Positions 5,944-13,704 of a DNA stretch of 21,587 nucleotides are shown here, piece by piece; the first letter of the stretch is position 1, and every line of letters begins with the position of its first letter. The notes under the pieces are model-generated. The model did no database searches. It was not told the DNA's origin and was given only the letters and a program-made list of their open reading frames with translations. Source of the stretch: Bordetella parapertussis (GTDB lineage: Bacteria; Pseudomonadota; Gammaproteobacteria; Burkholderiales; Burkholderiaceae_C). The stretch lies in assembly GCA_945888535.1 (NCBI GenBank), contig CAMDAN010000034.1, forward strand, positions 1 through 21,587, written 5' to 3'. The position numbers and the translations under genes are program-made.

Positions 5944-8900
5944 TTAAGCAGGATCATGCGCGAGAACCGGCTGCCCCAGACTCCGCAAAATATCGCGCAC
6001 CATCTGCGCCCGGGCCTTGGCTTCGGGCAGTTCACGCTCGATGCGCAGCTTTTCGTTGCCGGCGAGTTTGATGTGTTTGTTTTTTTGGATCAGCTCGATG
6101 ATTTTCATCGGATCAATAGGCGGATCTTTCTTGAAGGTGATACTGATCACGCCGGGCGCAGCGTCCACTTTAAGAACGCCAAAGGGTTTTGCCAAAACGC
6201 GCAGTCGGTGGACATCAATGAGCGTCTGCCCTTGGGCAGGGAGTTTGCCAAAACGGTCCACAATTTCTTCTAGCAGTGCGTCGATCTGATCGGCGTTTTG
6301 TGCCGTAGCCAGTTTTTTGTAAAAGCTCAAGCGTAAATGCACATCGCCGCAATAGTCATTCGGTAAAAGCGCGGGAGCGTGTAAGTTGATTTCCGTCGTA
6401 ACGTTCAAAGGGCTGAGTAAGTCGGGTTCGATTCCCGCTTTTAGACAACGCACCGCTTCGCTGAGCATTTCGTTGTAAAGCTGAAAGCCCACTTCCAACA
6501 TATTTCCACTTTGACTTTCTCCCAAAACTTCTCCGGCCCCGCGAATTTCAAGATCATGCATGGCCAAATAAAAGCCTGAACCGAGTTCTTCCATTTGTTG
6601 AATCGCATCCAAGCGTTGGCTGGCTTGTTTGGTCAGGCCTTCCAAATCAGGAACCATAAGGTAGGCGTAGGCTTGGTGGTGGCTCCGGCCAACACGCCCG
6701 CGCAATTGATGCAACTGGGCCAGTCCAAATTTATCAGCGCGGCTCATGACAATGGTATTGGCGGTAGGCACATCGATACCCGTTTCAATAATGGTGGAGC
6801 ACAGCAACAAGTTGTAACGCTGGGCCACGAAGTCACGCATCACCGATTCAAGTTGGCGCTCCGGCATTTGCCCATGGGCGACCGCAATACGGGCCTCGGG
6901 CAGGAGTTCTTCGAGTTTGGCGCGTCGGTTCTCAATCGTTTCCACCTCGTTGTGTAAGAAGTAAACCTGTCCGCCGCGTTTGAGTTCGCGCAGCACGGCC
7001 TCTCTGATCACGCCTGCGCCTTCGGTTCGAACAAAGGTTTTAATCGCCAAACGCCGCTGCGGCGCGGTCGCGATGACGCTTAAATCACGCAACCCTTCCA
7101 AAGCCATTCCAAGGGTCCGAGGGATCGGTGTCGCAGTCAGCGTAAGCACATCGACCTCGGCCCGCATGGACTTCATCGCTTCTTTATGGCGAACCCCAAA
7201 ACGGTGTTCTTCGTCAATGACCAAAAGACCCAGGTCGTGAAAATGGGTATCTTTGCTCAGTAGTTTGTGGGTTCCCACCACGATGTCGATGGTTCCATCG
7301 GCAATGCCTTTAAGCGATGCGGTGACTTCCTTGCCAGAGCGAAAGCGGCTGATCTCTGCCACTTTAACGGGCCATTTGCTAAATCGGTCTACCAGGGTTT
7401 GGTAGTGTTGCTCGGCCAAAAGCGTTGTGGGGGCCAACAGTGCGACTTGTTTGCCCCCGGTGATAGCGACAAAGGCAGCCCGCAGTGCCACTTCGGTTTT
7501 ACCAAAACCTACGTCGCCGCAAATCAGTCGGTCCATGGGTCGGGGGCTGATCATGTCTTGAATCACCGCGTGGATGGCAGCGCGTTGATCCGCGGTTTCA
7601 TCAAAGCCGAAATCATTGGCAAAAGTTTCGTAGTCTTGGGCGCTGTAGCGAAACGCATGGCCTTCTCGCACAGCGCGTCGGGCGTAGATGTTCAAAAGCT
7701 CGGCGGCTGCGTCTCGAACTTGTTCGGCCGCGCGGCGTTTGGCTTTTTCCCATTGACCGCTGCCTAAGCGGTGAAGCGGTGCTTCATCCGCACTGACACC
7801 GGTATAGCGGCTAATGAGTTGGAGTTGGCTGACTGGCACATACAGCGTGGCTTTGTCGGCGTATTCGAGATGCAAAAATTCTTGTAACTCGGGCTCGCCG
7901 GCAAGGTTGAGTTGGCCCAGGTCGAGATGGACTAGGCCGGTGTAGCGCCCGATGCCATGGGCGGAGTGAACGACAGGGTCGCCAATTTTGAGCTCGCTGA
8001 GGTCTTTGATGAGTGCCTCAACATCACTAACCTGCTCTTGTTTTTTTCGTCTCCGCGTAGTCGGCCCTGCGGCGAAGAGTTCGGTCTCGGTAACGAGATC
8101 GATGCCTTGGTCTAACCAGCCAAAACCCACGTTGAGCGCAGCGGTGGCAATGCCGACCTTTTCATCGCTGTCTAAAAACTCAGCCAAGGTATCAAAAACA
8201 GGTGGAGTCAGGCCGCTGGCATGTAAAAAGTCAAGCAGGCTGCTTTGTCGCCCCGTGCTTTCTGCCAAGATCAACACCCGATGCTTGGTGCTCTGAATAT
8301 GGGCTTTGAGTTGAAGCAAGGGGTCGGGCGCACCGCGTACCGCCGCGACCATGGGCATGGGTTCAAACTCGGCGAAAGCGTTTGCAGCGTCAGACCCCGA
8401 GGTCGGGCGAATGGACAGTTGGGCGTAATCTTTGGCGCGGGTGTGGAATTGCTCAATCCCTAAAAACAAGGCCTCGGGTGGAAGCACAGGGCGTTCCGGG
8501 TCGCCTTGAACCAAGCGGTATCGGTCTTTGGTGTCTTGCCAAAAGCGTTGAAAAGCCGGCTCTAAATCGCCATGAAAAACCACCGTTGCGTGTTCACCCA
8601 GGTAATCAAAAACCGTAGCTGTTTCATCAAAAAACAATGGCAGGTAGTACTCGATGCCTGCTGTAGCGACGCCCGCGCCCATGTCTTTGTAAATGCGGCT
8701 TTTGGTTGGATCGCCTTCCAATAACTCGCGCCAGCGGCTGCGAAACTTTGTCCGCGCGGCCTCATCCATGGGGAACTCGCGCCCAGGCAACAAACGCACA
8801 TCAGGAACCGGGTAAAGGCTGCGCTGGCTATCGGGGTCAAAAGTGCGGATGCTGTCAATTTCGTCGTCAAATAAATCCACCCGAAACGGGACCAAGGAGC

Positions 8901-9447
8901 CCATAGGAAAAAGATCAATGAGTCCGCCGCGCACTGCGTATTCACCAGGGCTGACGACTTGGCTGACATGGCTGTAGCCTGCCAGCGTAAGCTGGGCTTT
9001 GAGCCGTGCTTCATCGAGTTTTTGTTTGACCTTGAACTCAAACGTATAGCCCGCTAAAAAGGAGGGCGGCGCCAAGCGGTACAAGGCCGTAGTCGCTGGG
9101 ATCAAAATGACATCTGCGCCTTGGTCTTTGTCGCGTTGGCTGATTCGCCAAAGCGTTGCCAAGCGTTCGCTGATTAAGTCTTGGTGGGGTGAAAAAGTAT
9201 CGTAGGGGAGGGTCTCCCAATCGGGGAATAAGGCATATCGCAACTCGGGGGCAAAGAATCCCATTTCGTCGATGAGTCTTTGCGCGTCACTGGCGTCTGC
9301 TGTCACGATCGCTGTGATTCGGCCTGCTGCTTTATCGCGCTGGGCTAACTGGGCTAAAAGGACTGCGTCGGCCGAACCCACAGGGCGGGGCAGGGTGAAA
9401 CGTTTGCCCACCGAAAGGGACGGAACAGCGAAGGAAACAAGGGTCAT
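5944..9447 (-). CDS. mfd: Transcription-repair coupling factor
   Basis: Mfd removes RNA polymerase stalled at DNA lesions and recruits UvrA. The protein is 1167 residues, slightly longer than the 1148 of E. coli. Domains seen in order: UvrB-like N-terminal domains (about 10-350), the RNA-polymerase-interacting CarD-like domain (about 485-550, with IGDPVVHSAHGIGRYTG), a RecG-like superfamily 2 helicase with Walker A GDVGFGKT (644-651) and DEEH box (745-748), TATPIPRTLGMAL motif III, the QLRGRVGRS motif VI, and the C-terminal TRCF domain. I chose ATG 9447 because the preceding six residues come only from an upstream TTG at 9465. No clear Shine-Dalgarno precedes it. Its leader contains a hairpin followed by a T-run. 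It is divergent from ispD. Confidence 0.97.
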   Translation of the reverse strand: MTLVSFAVPSLSVGKRFTLPRPVGSADAVLLAQLAQRDKAAGRITAIVTADASDAQRLIDEMGFFAPELRYALFPDWETLPYDTFSPHQDLISERLATLWRISQRDKDQGADVILIPATTALYRLAPPSFLAGYTFEFKVKQKLDEARLKAQLTLAGYSHVSQVVSPGEYAVRGGLIDLFPMGSLVPFRVDLFDDEIDSIRTFDPDSQRSLYPVPDVRLLPGREFPMDEAARTKFRSRWRELLEGDPTKSRIYKDMGAGVATAGIEYYLPLFFDETATVFDYLGEHATVVFHGDLEPAFQRFWQDTKDRYRLVQGDPERPVLPPEALFLGIEQFHTRAKDYAQLSIRPTSGSDAANAFAEFEPMPMVAAVRGAPDPLLQLKAHIQSTKHRVLILAESTGRQSSLLDFLHASGLTPPVFDTLAEFLDSDEKVGIATAALNVGFGWLDQGIDLVTETELFAAGPTTRRRKKQEQVSDVEALIKDLSELKIGDPVVHSAHGIGRYTGLVHLDLGQLNLAGEPELQEFLHLEYADKATLYVPVSQLQLISRYTGVSADEAPLHRLGSGQWEKAKRRAAEQVRDAAAELLNIYARRAVREGHAFRYSAQDYETFANDFGFDETADQRAAIHAVIQDMISPRPMDRLICGDVGFGKTEVALRAAFVAITGGKQVALLAPTTLLAEQHYQTLVDRFSKWPVKVAEISRFRSGKEVTASLKGIADGTIDIVVGTHKLLSKDTHFHDLGLLVIDEEHRFGVRHKEAMKSMRAEVDVLTLTATPIPRTLGMALEGLRDLSVIATAPQRRLAIKTFVRTEGAGVIREAVLRELKRGGQVYFLHNEVETIENRRAKLEELLPEARIAVAHGQMPERQLESVMRDFVAQRYNLLLCSTIIETGIDVPTANTIVMSRADKFGLAQLHQLRGRVGRSHHQAYAYLMVPDLEGLTKQASQRLDAIQQMEELGSGFYLAMHDLEIRGAGEVLGESQSGNMLEVGFQLYNEMLSEAVRCLKAGIEPDLLSPLNVTTEINLHAPALLPNDYCGDVHLRLSFYKKLATAQNADQIDALLEEIVDRFGKLPAQGQTLIDVHRLRVLAKPFGVLKVDAAPGVISITFKKDPPIDPMKIIELIQKNKHIKLAGNEKLRIERELPEAKARAQMVRDILRSLGQPVLAHDPA

Positions 9448-9463
9448 GGAGCAGTACAAATAC

Positions 9464-9492
9464 AAAAACCCCCGTGCGCCCCAAGAGGGGGT
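9464..9492 (-). terminator. Hairpin plus T-run in the mfd leader, intrinsic-terminator-like
   Basis: On the minus strand ACCCCC and GGGGGT (9487-9492 and 9468-9473) can form a 6-bp stem with a 13-base loop, followed by more T residues (opposite A-run 9464-9468). It ends about 16 bases before the mfd ATG. A smaller stem CCCC-TCTT-GGGG competes with it. No minus-strand gene lies upstream, so it would act as an attenuator of mfd or stop stray antisense transcription from ispD. Function is inferred. Confidence 0.4.
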
Positions 9493-9504
9493 GTCGGAGG
9501 GTTA

Positions 9505-9533
9505 TAAACAGGGAACGACGCTGATTTTAGAAT
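9505..9533 (+). promoter_or_regulatory. Candidate sigma-70 promoter of ispD-ispF
   Basis: TAAACA (9505-9510) and TAGAAT (9528-9533) are separated by exactly 17 bases and match the consensus at four and five of six positions. Transcription would start near 9540, only about six bases before the ispD ATG at 9546, so the transcript would be nearly leaderless. No Shine-Dalgarno precedes that ATG, which agrees. An alternative is translation from a later start. Confidence 0.45.
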
Positions 9534-9545
9534 GGTCCTCACGCT

Positions 9546-10337
9546 ATGAATCCAAACACGCCCAAATCACCTTCCTTTACTGCCCCTCAGGGTTTCAGCG
9601 CTGCAACCCGTTTCTTCGCTTTGGTTCCTTGCGCTGGCTCCGGCGCACGGGCTGAAACGGCTCAGCCTAAACAGTACCAGTTGGTTTTGGGAGAGCCGAT
9701 GGTGGCGCACACCCTTCGCGCGTTGTCTGCGGTTGAGCGGCTTGCGGGTGGAATGCTGGTGTTGGCACCCGACGATACGTTTGATTGGCCTGTGAACGCA
9801 GAGTGGCCCAACCATTGGAGTCGTCAAACCTGCGGCGGTGCAACCCGGGCGCATAGCGTGTTCAACGGATTAATCGCCCTTCGTGAACACGGGGCCTTTG
9901 ATTCGGATTGGGTATTAGTGCATGACGCAGCCCGATGCTTAATCACGCCGCACATGGTGAATACGCTGATCGATGCCTGCGAAGGTGATGCAGTTGGCGG
10001 GCTTTTGGCATTGCCTTTGCCTGACACTTTAAAGTTAGAGTCCCACGGTCGGGTTGACTCAACGGTGGCGCGTGAAGGTAAATGGCTGGCGCAAACGCCG
10101 CAGATGTTTCGTTTGGGCGCTTTGCTCAAAGCTTTACAGAGCCAAATAGCAAGCGATTTTCAAGGGGTCACCGACGAAGCCAGTGCGATGGAAATGGCGG
10201 GCCACCACCCGCTTTTAGTCAAGGGCAACGCGATGAATTTCAAAGTCACTTACCGCCAAGATTTTGAACTGGCCGAGGCTGTTTTAAAAAGCCGCCACAC
10301 AGGCGAAGATTTGAATACGCAAGGAATTAAAAAATGA
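9546..10337 (+). CDS. ispD: 2-C-methyl-D-erythritol 4-phosphate cytidylyltransferase
   Basis: The third enzyme of the MEP isoprenoid pathway: it joins CTP and MEP to give CDP-methylerythritol. It has 263 residues against about 236 in E. coli; the surplus is mostly an N-terminal extension of roughly 24 residues before the first strand [10 protein letters not shown]. The nucleotide-binding signature is [14 protein letters not shown], with R35 and K42 as the expected catalytic basic residues. VHDAARC holds the CTP/Mg-binding aspartate, and [22 protein letters not shown] and the C-terminal [13 protein letters not shown] are the other family blocks. No in-frame ATG lies between 9546 and the core, so 9546 is retained with some doubt. 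The stop overlaps the ispF start (ATGA), a classic ispDF arrangement. Confidence 0.93.
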   Translation: MNPNTPKSPSFTAPQGFSAATRFFALVPCAGSGARAETAQPKQYQLVLGEPMVAHTLRALSAVERLAGGMLVLAPDDTFDWPVNAEWPNHWSRQTCGGATRAHSVFNGLIALREHGAFDSDWVLVHDAARCLITPHMVNTLIDACEGDAVGGLLALPLPDTLKLESHGRVDSTVAREGKWLAQTPQMFRLGALLKALQSQIASDFQGVTDEASAMEMAGHHPLLVKGNAMNFKVTYRQDFELAEAVLKSRHTGEDLNTQGIKK

Positions 10338-10813
10338 CTATCCGTATTGGGGAAGGCTGGGACATTCATGCCCTGGTCGATGGTCGCAAGCTGATTTTGG
10401 GCGGGGTAGAGATTCCTTTTTCTAAAGGCTTGTTAGGTCACTCCGACGCCGATGCTTTGTTACACGCAATCTCTGACGCTTTGTTAGGCGCTGCAGCCAT
10501 GGGAGATATCGGAACGCATTTCCCAGACACCGACGCTCAATGGAAGGGGGCTAATTCCGCCCTATTACTTAGTGAGATTGCCAAACGCGTCCGCGCGAAA
10601 GGCTTCGAAATTGGCAATGTGGATAGCACTATCATTGCCCAAGCGCCTAAGCTGGCACCCTATATTTCGGCCATTCGGGAAAGCATTGCGCATGCGCTCT
10701 CGGTATCCGAGAACCAAGTGAATGTCAAAGCCAAAACAGCTGAAAAATTAGGGCCGGTTGGCGAAGGCTTGGCCATGGAAGCCCGCGCTGTTGTATTGTT
10801 GACTTTGAATTAA
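10334..10813 (+). CDS. ispF: 2-C-methyl-D-erythritol 2,4-cyclodiphosphate synthase
   Basis: The cyclising step of the MEP pathway, which releases CMP and forms MEcPP in a homotrimer. At 159 residues it has the standard length. The zinc ligands D10, H12 and H44 lie in GWDIHALV and DADALLHAI. Family blocks [29 protein letters not shown] and [19 protein letters not shown] are intact. The last contains the usual T-E of the cytidine site, and the third position of the classic TTEKLG block is A instead of T, a mild variation. The start codon overlaps the ispD stop by four bases, so translation is coupled. The next gene follows after 13 bases with its own Shine-Dalgarno. Confidence 0.97.
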   Translation: MTIRIGEGWDIHALVDGRKLILGGVEIPFSKGLLGHSDADALLHAISDALLGAAAMGDIGTHFPDTDAQWKGANSALLLSEIAKRVRAKGFEIGNVDSTIIAQAPKLAPYISAIRESIAHALSVSENQVNVKAKTAEKLGPVGEGLAMEARAVVLLTLN

Positions 10814-10826
10814 AAAAGGAAATTGC

Positions 10827-11930
10827 ATGTTTGGTATTACTCCCTCTTCTCGGTTGCGTCCCTCACCGTTTTTTGCAGCAACGCAAGCCGAAGGCGTTTG
10901 CGCCTTTACCAGTTACAACAACATGCTTATGCCCACCAGTTTTGGGCATCCTGAGGAAGAGTATTGGCGCATCATCAACGGCGTTTCGCAGTGGGACGTC
11001 GCAGTAGAGCGCCAGGTCCAATTGCTCGGGCCAGACGCTGGGCGGTTGGCGCAAATACTTTGCGCAAGAGAATTGTCGAAATGCCAAGTTGGTCAAGGCA
11101 AGTATGTGCCTCTTTGTAACCACGACGGTATTTTGATTAACGATCCGATTCTCTTAAAGCTCAACGACGACCGCTACTGGCTCTCCATTGCAGATTCCAA
11201 TATTTGGTTTTGGGCTCGCGCTATTGCGGCTGAGCGGGGTTTGAAGGTTGAGGTGAGTGAGCCGGATGTGTCGCCTTTGGCTGTGCAAGGACCCAAGGCC
11301 GAAGATGTGATCGCTTCTATGTTTGGCGATTGGGTTCGCACGCTGAAGTATTTTTGGTTTCGTGAAACCAGTATTGACGGAATCCCCCTGGTGTTAGCGC
11401 GATCGGGTTGGTCTAAGCAAGGTGGCTTTGAGCTATACCTCATGGACGGTTCCAAAGCAACTGCACTTTGGGATAAGGTGCGTGAAGCCGGAAAACCTTG
11501 GGGCATCGGGCCCGGCGCACCGAACGCCTGTGAGCGTATTGAAAGCGGTCTGATCTCCTACGGCGGGGACACTGACGGGACGACCAACCCCTTTGAAGTG
11601 CGCTTAGGTAAATACATTGACCTCGATGTGGCCGATGACGTGGTTGGTATCGCTGCGCTGCGTCGCATTCACGGAGAGGGCGTTAAACGCCAGCAATTGG
11701 GCGTGCAGCTCGATAACACCACGCCCACCGAATTAGGTTTTCATTGGCACGGTATTTACAAAGGCGACCAGCGTGTGGGCGATCTCACCAATTGCGTTTG
11801 GTCTTACCGCCTGAAACAAAATATCGGATTCGGTCTTGTTGCATCCGATTGTGCCGCCGGAGACCGGGTCATGGTTCAAAAGGACGGTCAAGCGATTGGC
11901 GCAACCCTCAAAGCGCTGCCCTTTATTTGA
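10827..11930 (+). CDS. dmdA: DMSP demethylase-like protein (DmdA-type, GcvT fold)
   Basis: A folate-dependent methyltransferase of the GcvT/aminomethyltransferase fold. DmdA moves a methyl group from dimethylsulfoniopropionate to tetrahydrofolate, giving methylmercaptopropionate. The 367 residues equal the usual DmdA length, and blocks resemble the marine SAR11 enzyme as I remember it: YNNMLMPT (30-37), WDVAVERQVQ (56-65), INDPILLKL (104-112), YWLSIADSN (117-125), LAVQGPKA (151-158), SGWSKQGGFELY (193-204), ERIESGLLSYG-like (236-246) and a terminal LPFI. ATG 10827 has AAGGA about six bases upstream. It sits 13 bases after ispF, so is probably co-transcribed, and one base from convergent bdhA. 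The downstream DMSP genes dmdB, dmdC and dmdD are not in this window. Another methylated substrate (a betaine or sarcosine-like compound) remains possible, so the gene symbol is provisional. Confidence 0.72.
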   Translation: MFGITPSSRLRPSPFFAATQAEGVCAFTSYNNMLMPTSFGHPEEEYWRIINGVSQWDVAVERQVQLLGPDAGRLAQILCARELSKCQVGQGKYVPLCNHDGILINDPILLKLNDDRYWLSIADSNIWFWARAIAAERGLKVEVSEPDVSPLAVQGPKAEDVIASMFGDWVRTLKYFWFRETSIDGIPLVLARSGWSKQGGFELYLMDGSKATALWDKVREAGKPWGIGPGAPNACERIESGLISYGGDTDGTTNPFEVRLGKYIDLDVADDVVGIAALRRIHGEGVKRQQLGVQLDNTTPTELGFHWHGIYKGDQRVGDLTNCVWSYRLKQNIGFGLVASDCAAGDRVMVQKDGQAIGATLKALPFI

Positions 11931-11931
11931 A

Positions 11932-12702
11932 TTACTGCGCGGCCCAGCCGCCGTCCATATTCCAAGCCACACCGCGGACGTTGTTGGCCGCACTGGAACA
12001 CAGGAACACCGCGAGTGCGCCGAGTTCCTCGGGGGTGGTGAATTGCAGGGACGGTTCTTTTTCACCGAGCAGGAGTTTGGTGGCCTCGGCATTAGAAATT
12101 CCTAAGGCCGCGGCCTTGGCATCGACTTGCTTTTGAACCAAGGGGGTCAACACCCACCCCGGACAAATCGCATTACAGGTAATTCCGGTTGTGGCATTCT
12201 CAAGCGCCGTCACCTTGGTTAATCCTACCAAGCCATGCTTAGCAGCCACATAGGCTGATTTCTCGGCGGACGCAACGAGCCCGTGAACTGATGCGACGTT
12301 AATGATGCGACCCCAGTTGCGGGCTAGCATTCCTGGTAGCGCAAAGCGGCTGGCGTGAAACGCACTGCTGAGATTGATGGCAATGACAGCGTCCCAGCGC
12401 TCTGGTGGGAAATTCTCAACCCGCGCGACATGTTGAATTCCGGCGTTATTAACCAAAATATCGACCGCTCCAAAGGTGGTTTCACAGTGGCGCACCATCG
12501 CTTCAATCTCGTCGGTGTGGCTCATATCTGCGCCGTGGTAGCTGACTTTGACGCCCAAGGCTGCGACTTCAGCTTTCGGACCCTCGATGTCACCAAAACC
12601 ATTCATCACGATATTGGCACCTTGCGCGGCCAGCGCTTTGGCTAAGCCCAAGCCGATACCGCTGGTCGAGCCGGTCACGATGGCTGTTTTGCCTTTCAAC
12701 AT
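11932..12702 (-). CDS. bdhA: D-3-hydroxybutyrate dehydrogenase
   Basis: A short-chain dehydrogenase of 256 residues that interconverts D-3-hydroxybutyrate and acetoacetate with NAD, used in polyhydroxybutyrate and ketone-body turnover. Seen: the dinucleotide motif TGSTSGIG (10-17), NNAG (85-88), catalytic N110, S138, Y151 and K155 (SAYVAAKHG). The carboxylate-binding set known from the Pseudomonas fragi enzyme (Gln, His, Lys, Gln) is present at Q90, H140, K148 and Q192 with a constant offset of four, which strongly favours BdhA over a generic SDR. ATG 12702 has GAAAGA upstream and gives the typical MLKGKTAIVTG start; an upstream TTG (12735) would add 11 unmatched residues. It diverges from the hydrolase across 81 bases. 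Confidence 0.93.
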   Translation of the reverse strand: MLKGKTAIVTGSTSGIGLGLAKALAAQGANIVMNGFGDIEGPKAEVAALGVKVSYHGADMSHTDEIEAMVRHCETTFGAVDILVNNAGIQHVARVENFPPERWDAVIAINLSSAFHASRFALPGMLARNWGRIINVASVHGLVASAEKSAYVAAKHGLVGLTKVTALENATTGITCNAICPGWVLTPLVQKQVDAKAAALGISNAEATKLLLGEKEPSLQFTTPEELGALAVFLCSSAANNVRGVAWNMDGGWAAQ

Positions 12703-12783
12703 GGTTTTATCTTTCAAAAATTTGGGGGAGATCAATTAGGATGGTGCCATTATCAACACCCGCACTTACGGCTACTTTTCAAC

Positions 12784-13683
12784 ATGGCATCCCCAACACT
12801 GGTCTATTTTTCGTGTGAAACCCCTGAGCCCCATCGCATGGCCTATTGGCAGTGGGGCAATCCAGATGCCGATCACACGGTGTTGTGTGTGCACGGCCTC
12901 TCCCGCCAAGGGCGAGATTTTGATGTTTTGGCCCAAGCCTTGGTTCAAAGAAGTGAAGGTGCGATTCGCGTCGTTTGCCCGGATGTGGTGGGGCGCGGGA
13001 AAAGCGATTGGTTGAAGGATACGCTGGGCTACCAGGTGCCTGTATATGCGGCAGACATGTTGGCGCTCTTAGCCCACCTCCAAACGAAAACCTTGGACTG
13101 GGTCGGCACCAGTATGGGCGGGCTCATTGGGTTGGCGGCTGCCAGCCATCTGGCCAGTGTGGGCGTTCACTTGCGTCGCTTGGTTCTGAACGATGTCGGC
13201 CCGGTCATTGAATGGTCTGCTTTGCAGCGCATCGGAACGTATTTGGGAAAAGCAGGGCATTTTCCTAGTGAACAAGTCGCTGCCGATGCGATGTGGGCTA
13301 TCTCCAGTAGTTTTGGGCCGCATACCCCTGAGCAGTGGTTGCAACTTTCAAAGCCGATGCTCAAACCGGTCAAAAACGAAGCGGGGCAAGACGTTTTCTC
13401 GCTGCATTACGACCCGGCGATTGCGACGCCCTTTGCGTCAGTAACCCAAGAGATGGCCGCGCAGGGCGAGGCGCTTTTATGGCAAGCCTATGACGCCATC
13501 ACGGCGCAGACCCTTTTAGTACGGGGTTCAAATTCCGATTTGCTCTCCAAAGAAACGGCTCAAAATATGACCGAGCGCGGCCCACACGCCCGTTTGATCC
13601 AGTTTGAGGGAGTGGGTCATGCGCCAACCTTAATTGCACCGGACCAAGTCGATGCCGTGCTTTCATTTTTACTGGCTGCATAA
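12784..13683 (+). CDS. Alpha/beta-fold hydrolase, substrate unknown
   Basis: An alpha/beta hydrolase of 299 residues. The oxyanion-hole region is LCVHGLSRQGRDF (34-46). The nucleophile elbow is GTSMGG with S110, the acid is probably D252 in RGSNSDLL, and the base is H279 in GVGHAPTL, so the triad is complete. The block PDVVGRGKSDWL (66-77) is common in esterases and lactonases of this fold. There is no signal peptide, so it is cytosolic. ATG 12784 lacks a good Shine-Dalgarno, and an internal ATG at residue 19 (bases 12838-12840) is an alternative. It lies 21 bases before relA and is probably co-transcribed with it. Divergence from bdhA might suggest an ester of 3-hydroxybutyrate as substrate, but that is only inference. 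Confidence 0.82.
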   Translation: MASPTLVYFSCETPEPHRMAYWQWGNPDADHTVLCVHGLSRQGRDFDVLAQALVQRSEGAIRVVCPDVVGRGKSDWLKDTLGYQVPVYAADMLALLAHLQTKTLDWVGTSMGGLIGLAAASHLASVGVHLRRLVLNDVGPVIEWSALQRIGTYLGKAGHFPSEQVAADAMWAISSSFGPHTPEQWLQLSKPMLKPVKNEAGQDVFSLHYDPAIATPFASVTQEMAAQGEALLWQAYDAITAQTLLVRGSNSDLLSKETAQNMTERGPHARLIQFEGVGHAPTLIAPDQVDAVLSFLLAA

Positions 13684-13704
13684 AAAGGTAGCGCAAAAAG
13701 TACG

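Noticed and set aside
5604..9041. Long open frames on the plus strand opposite mfd and serB (for example 5604-6071, 7267-7767 and 6595-6957)
   Set aside because: They are antisense shadows of strongly conserved mfd and serB reading frames, with no family motif, no ribosome binding site and compositionally odd translations.
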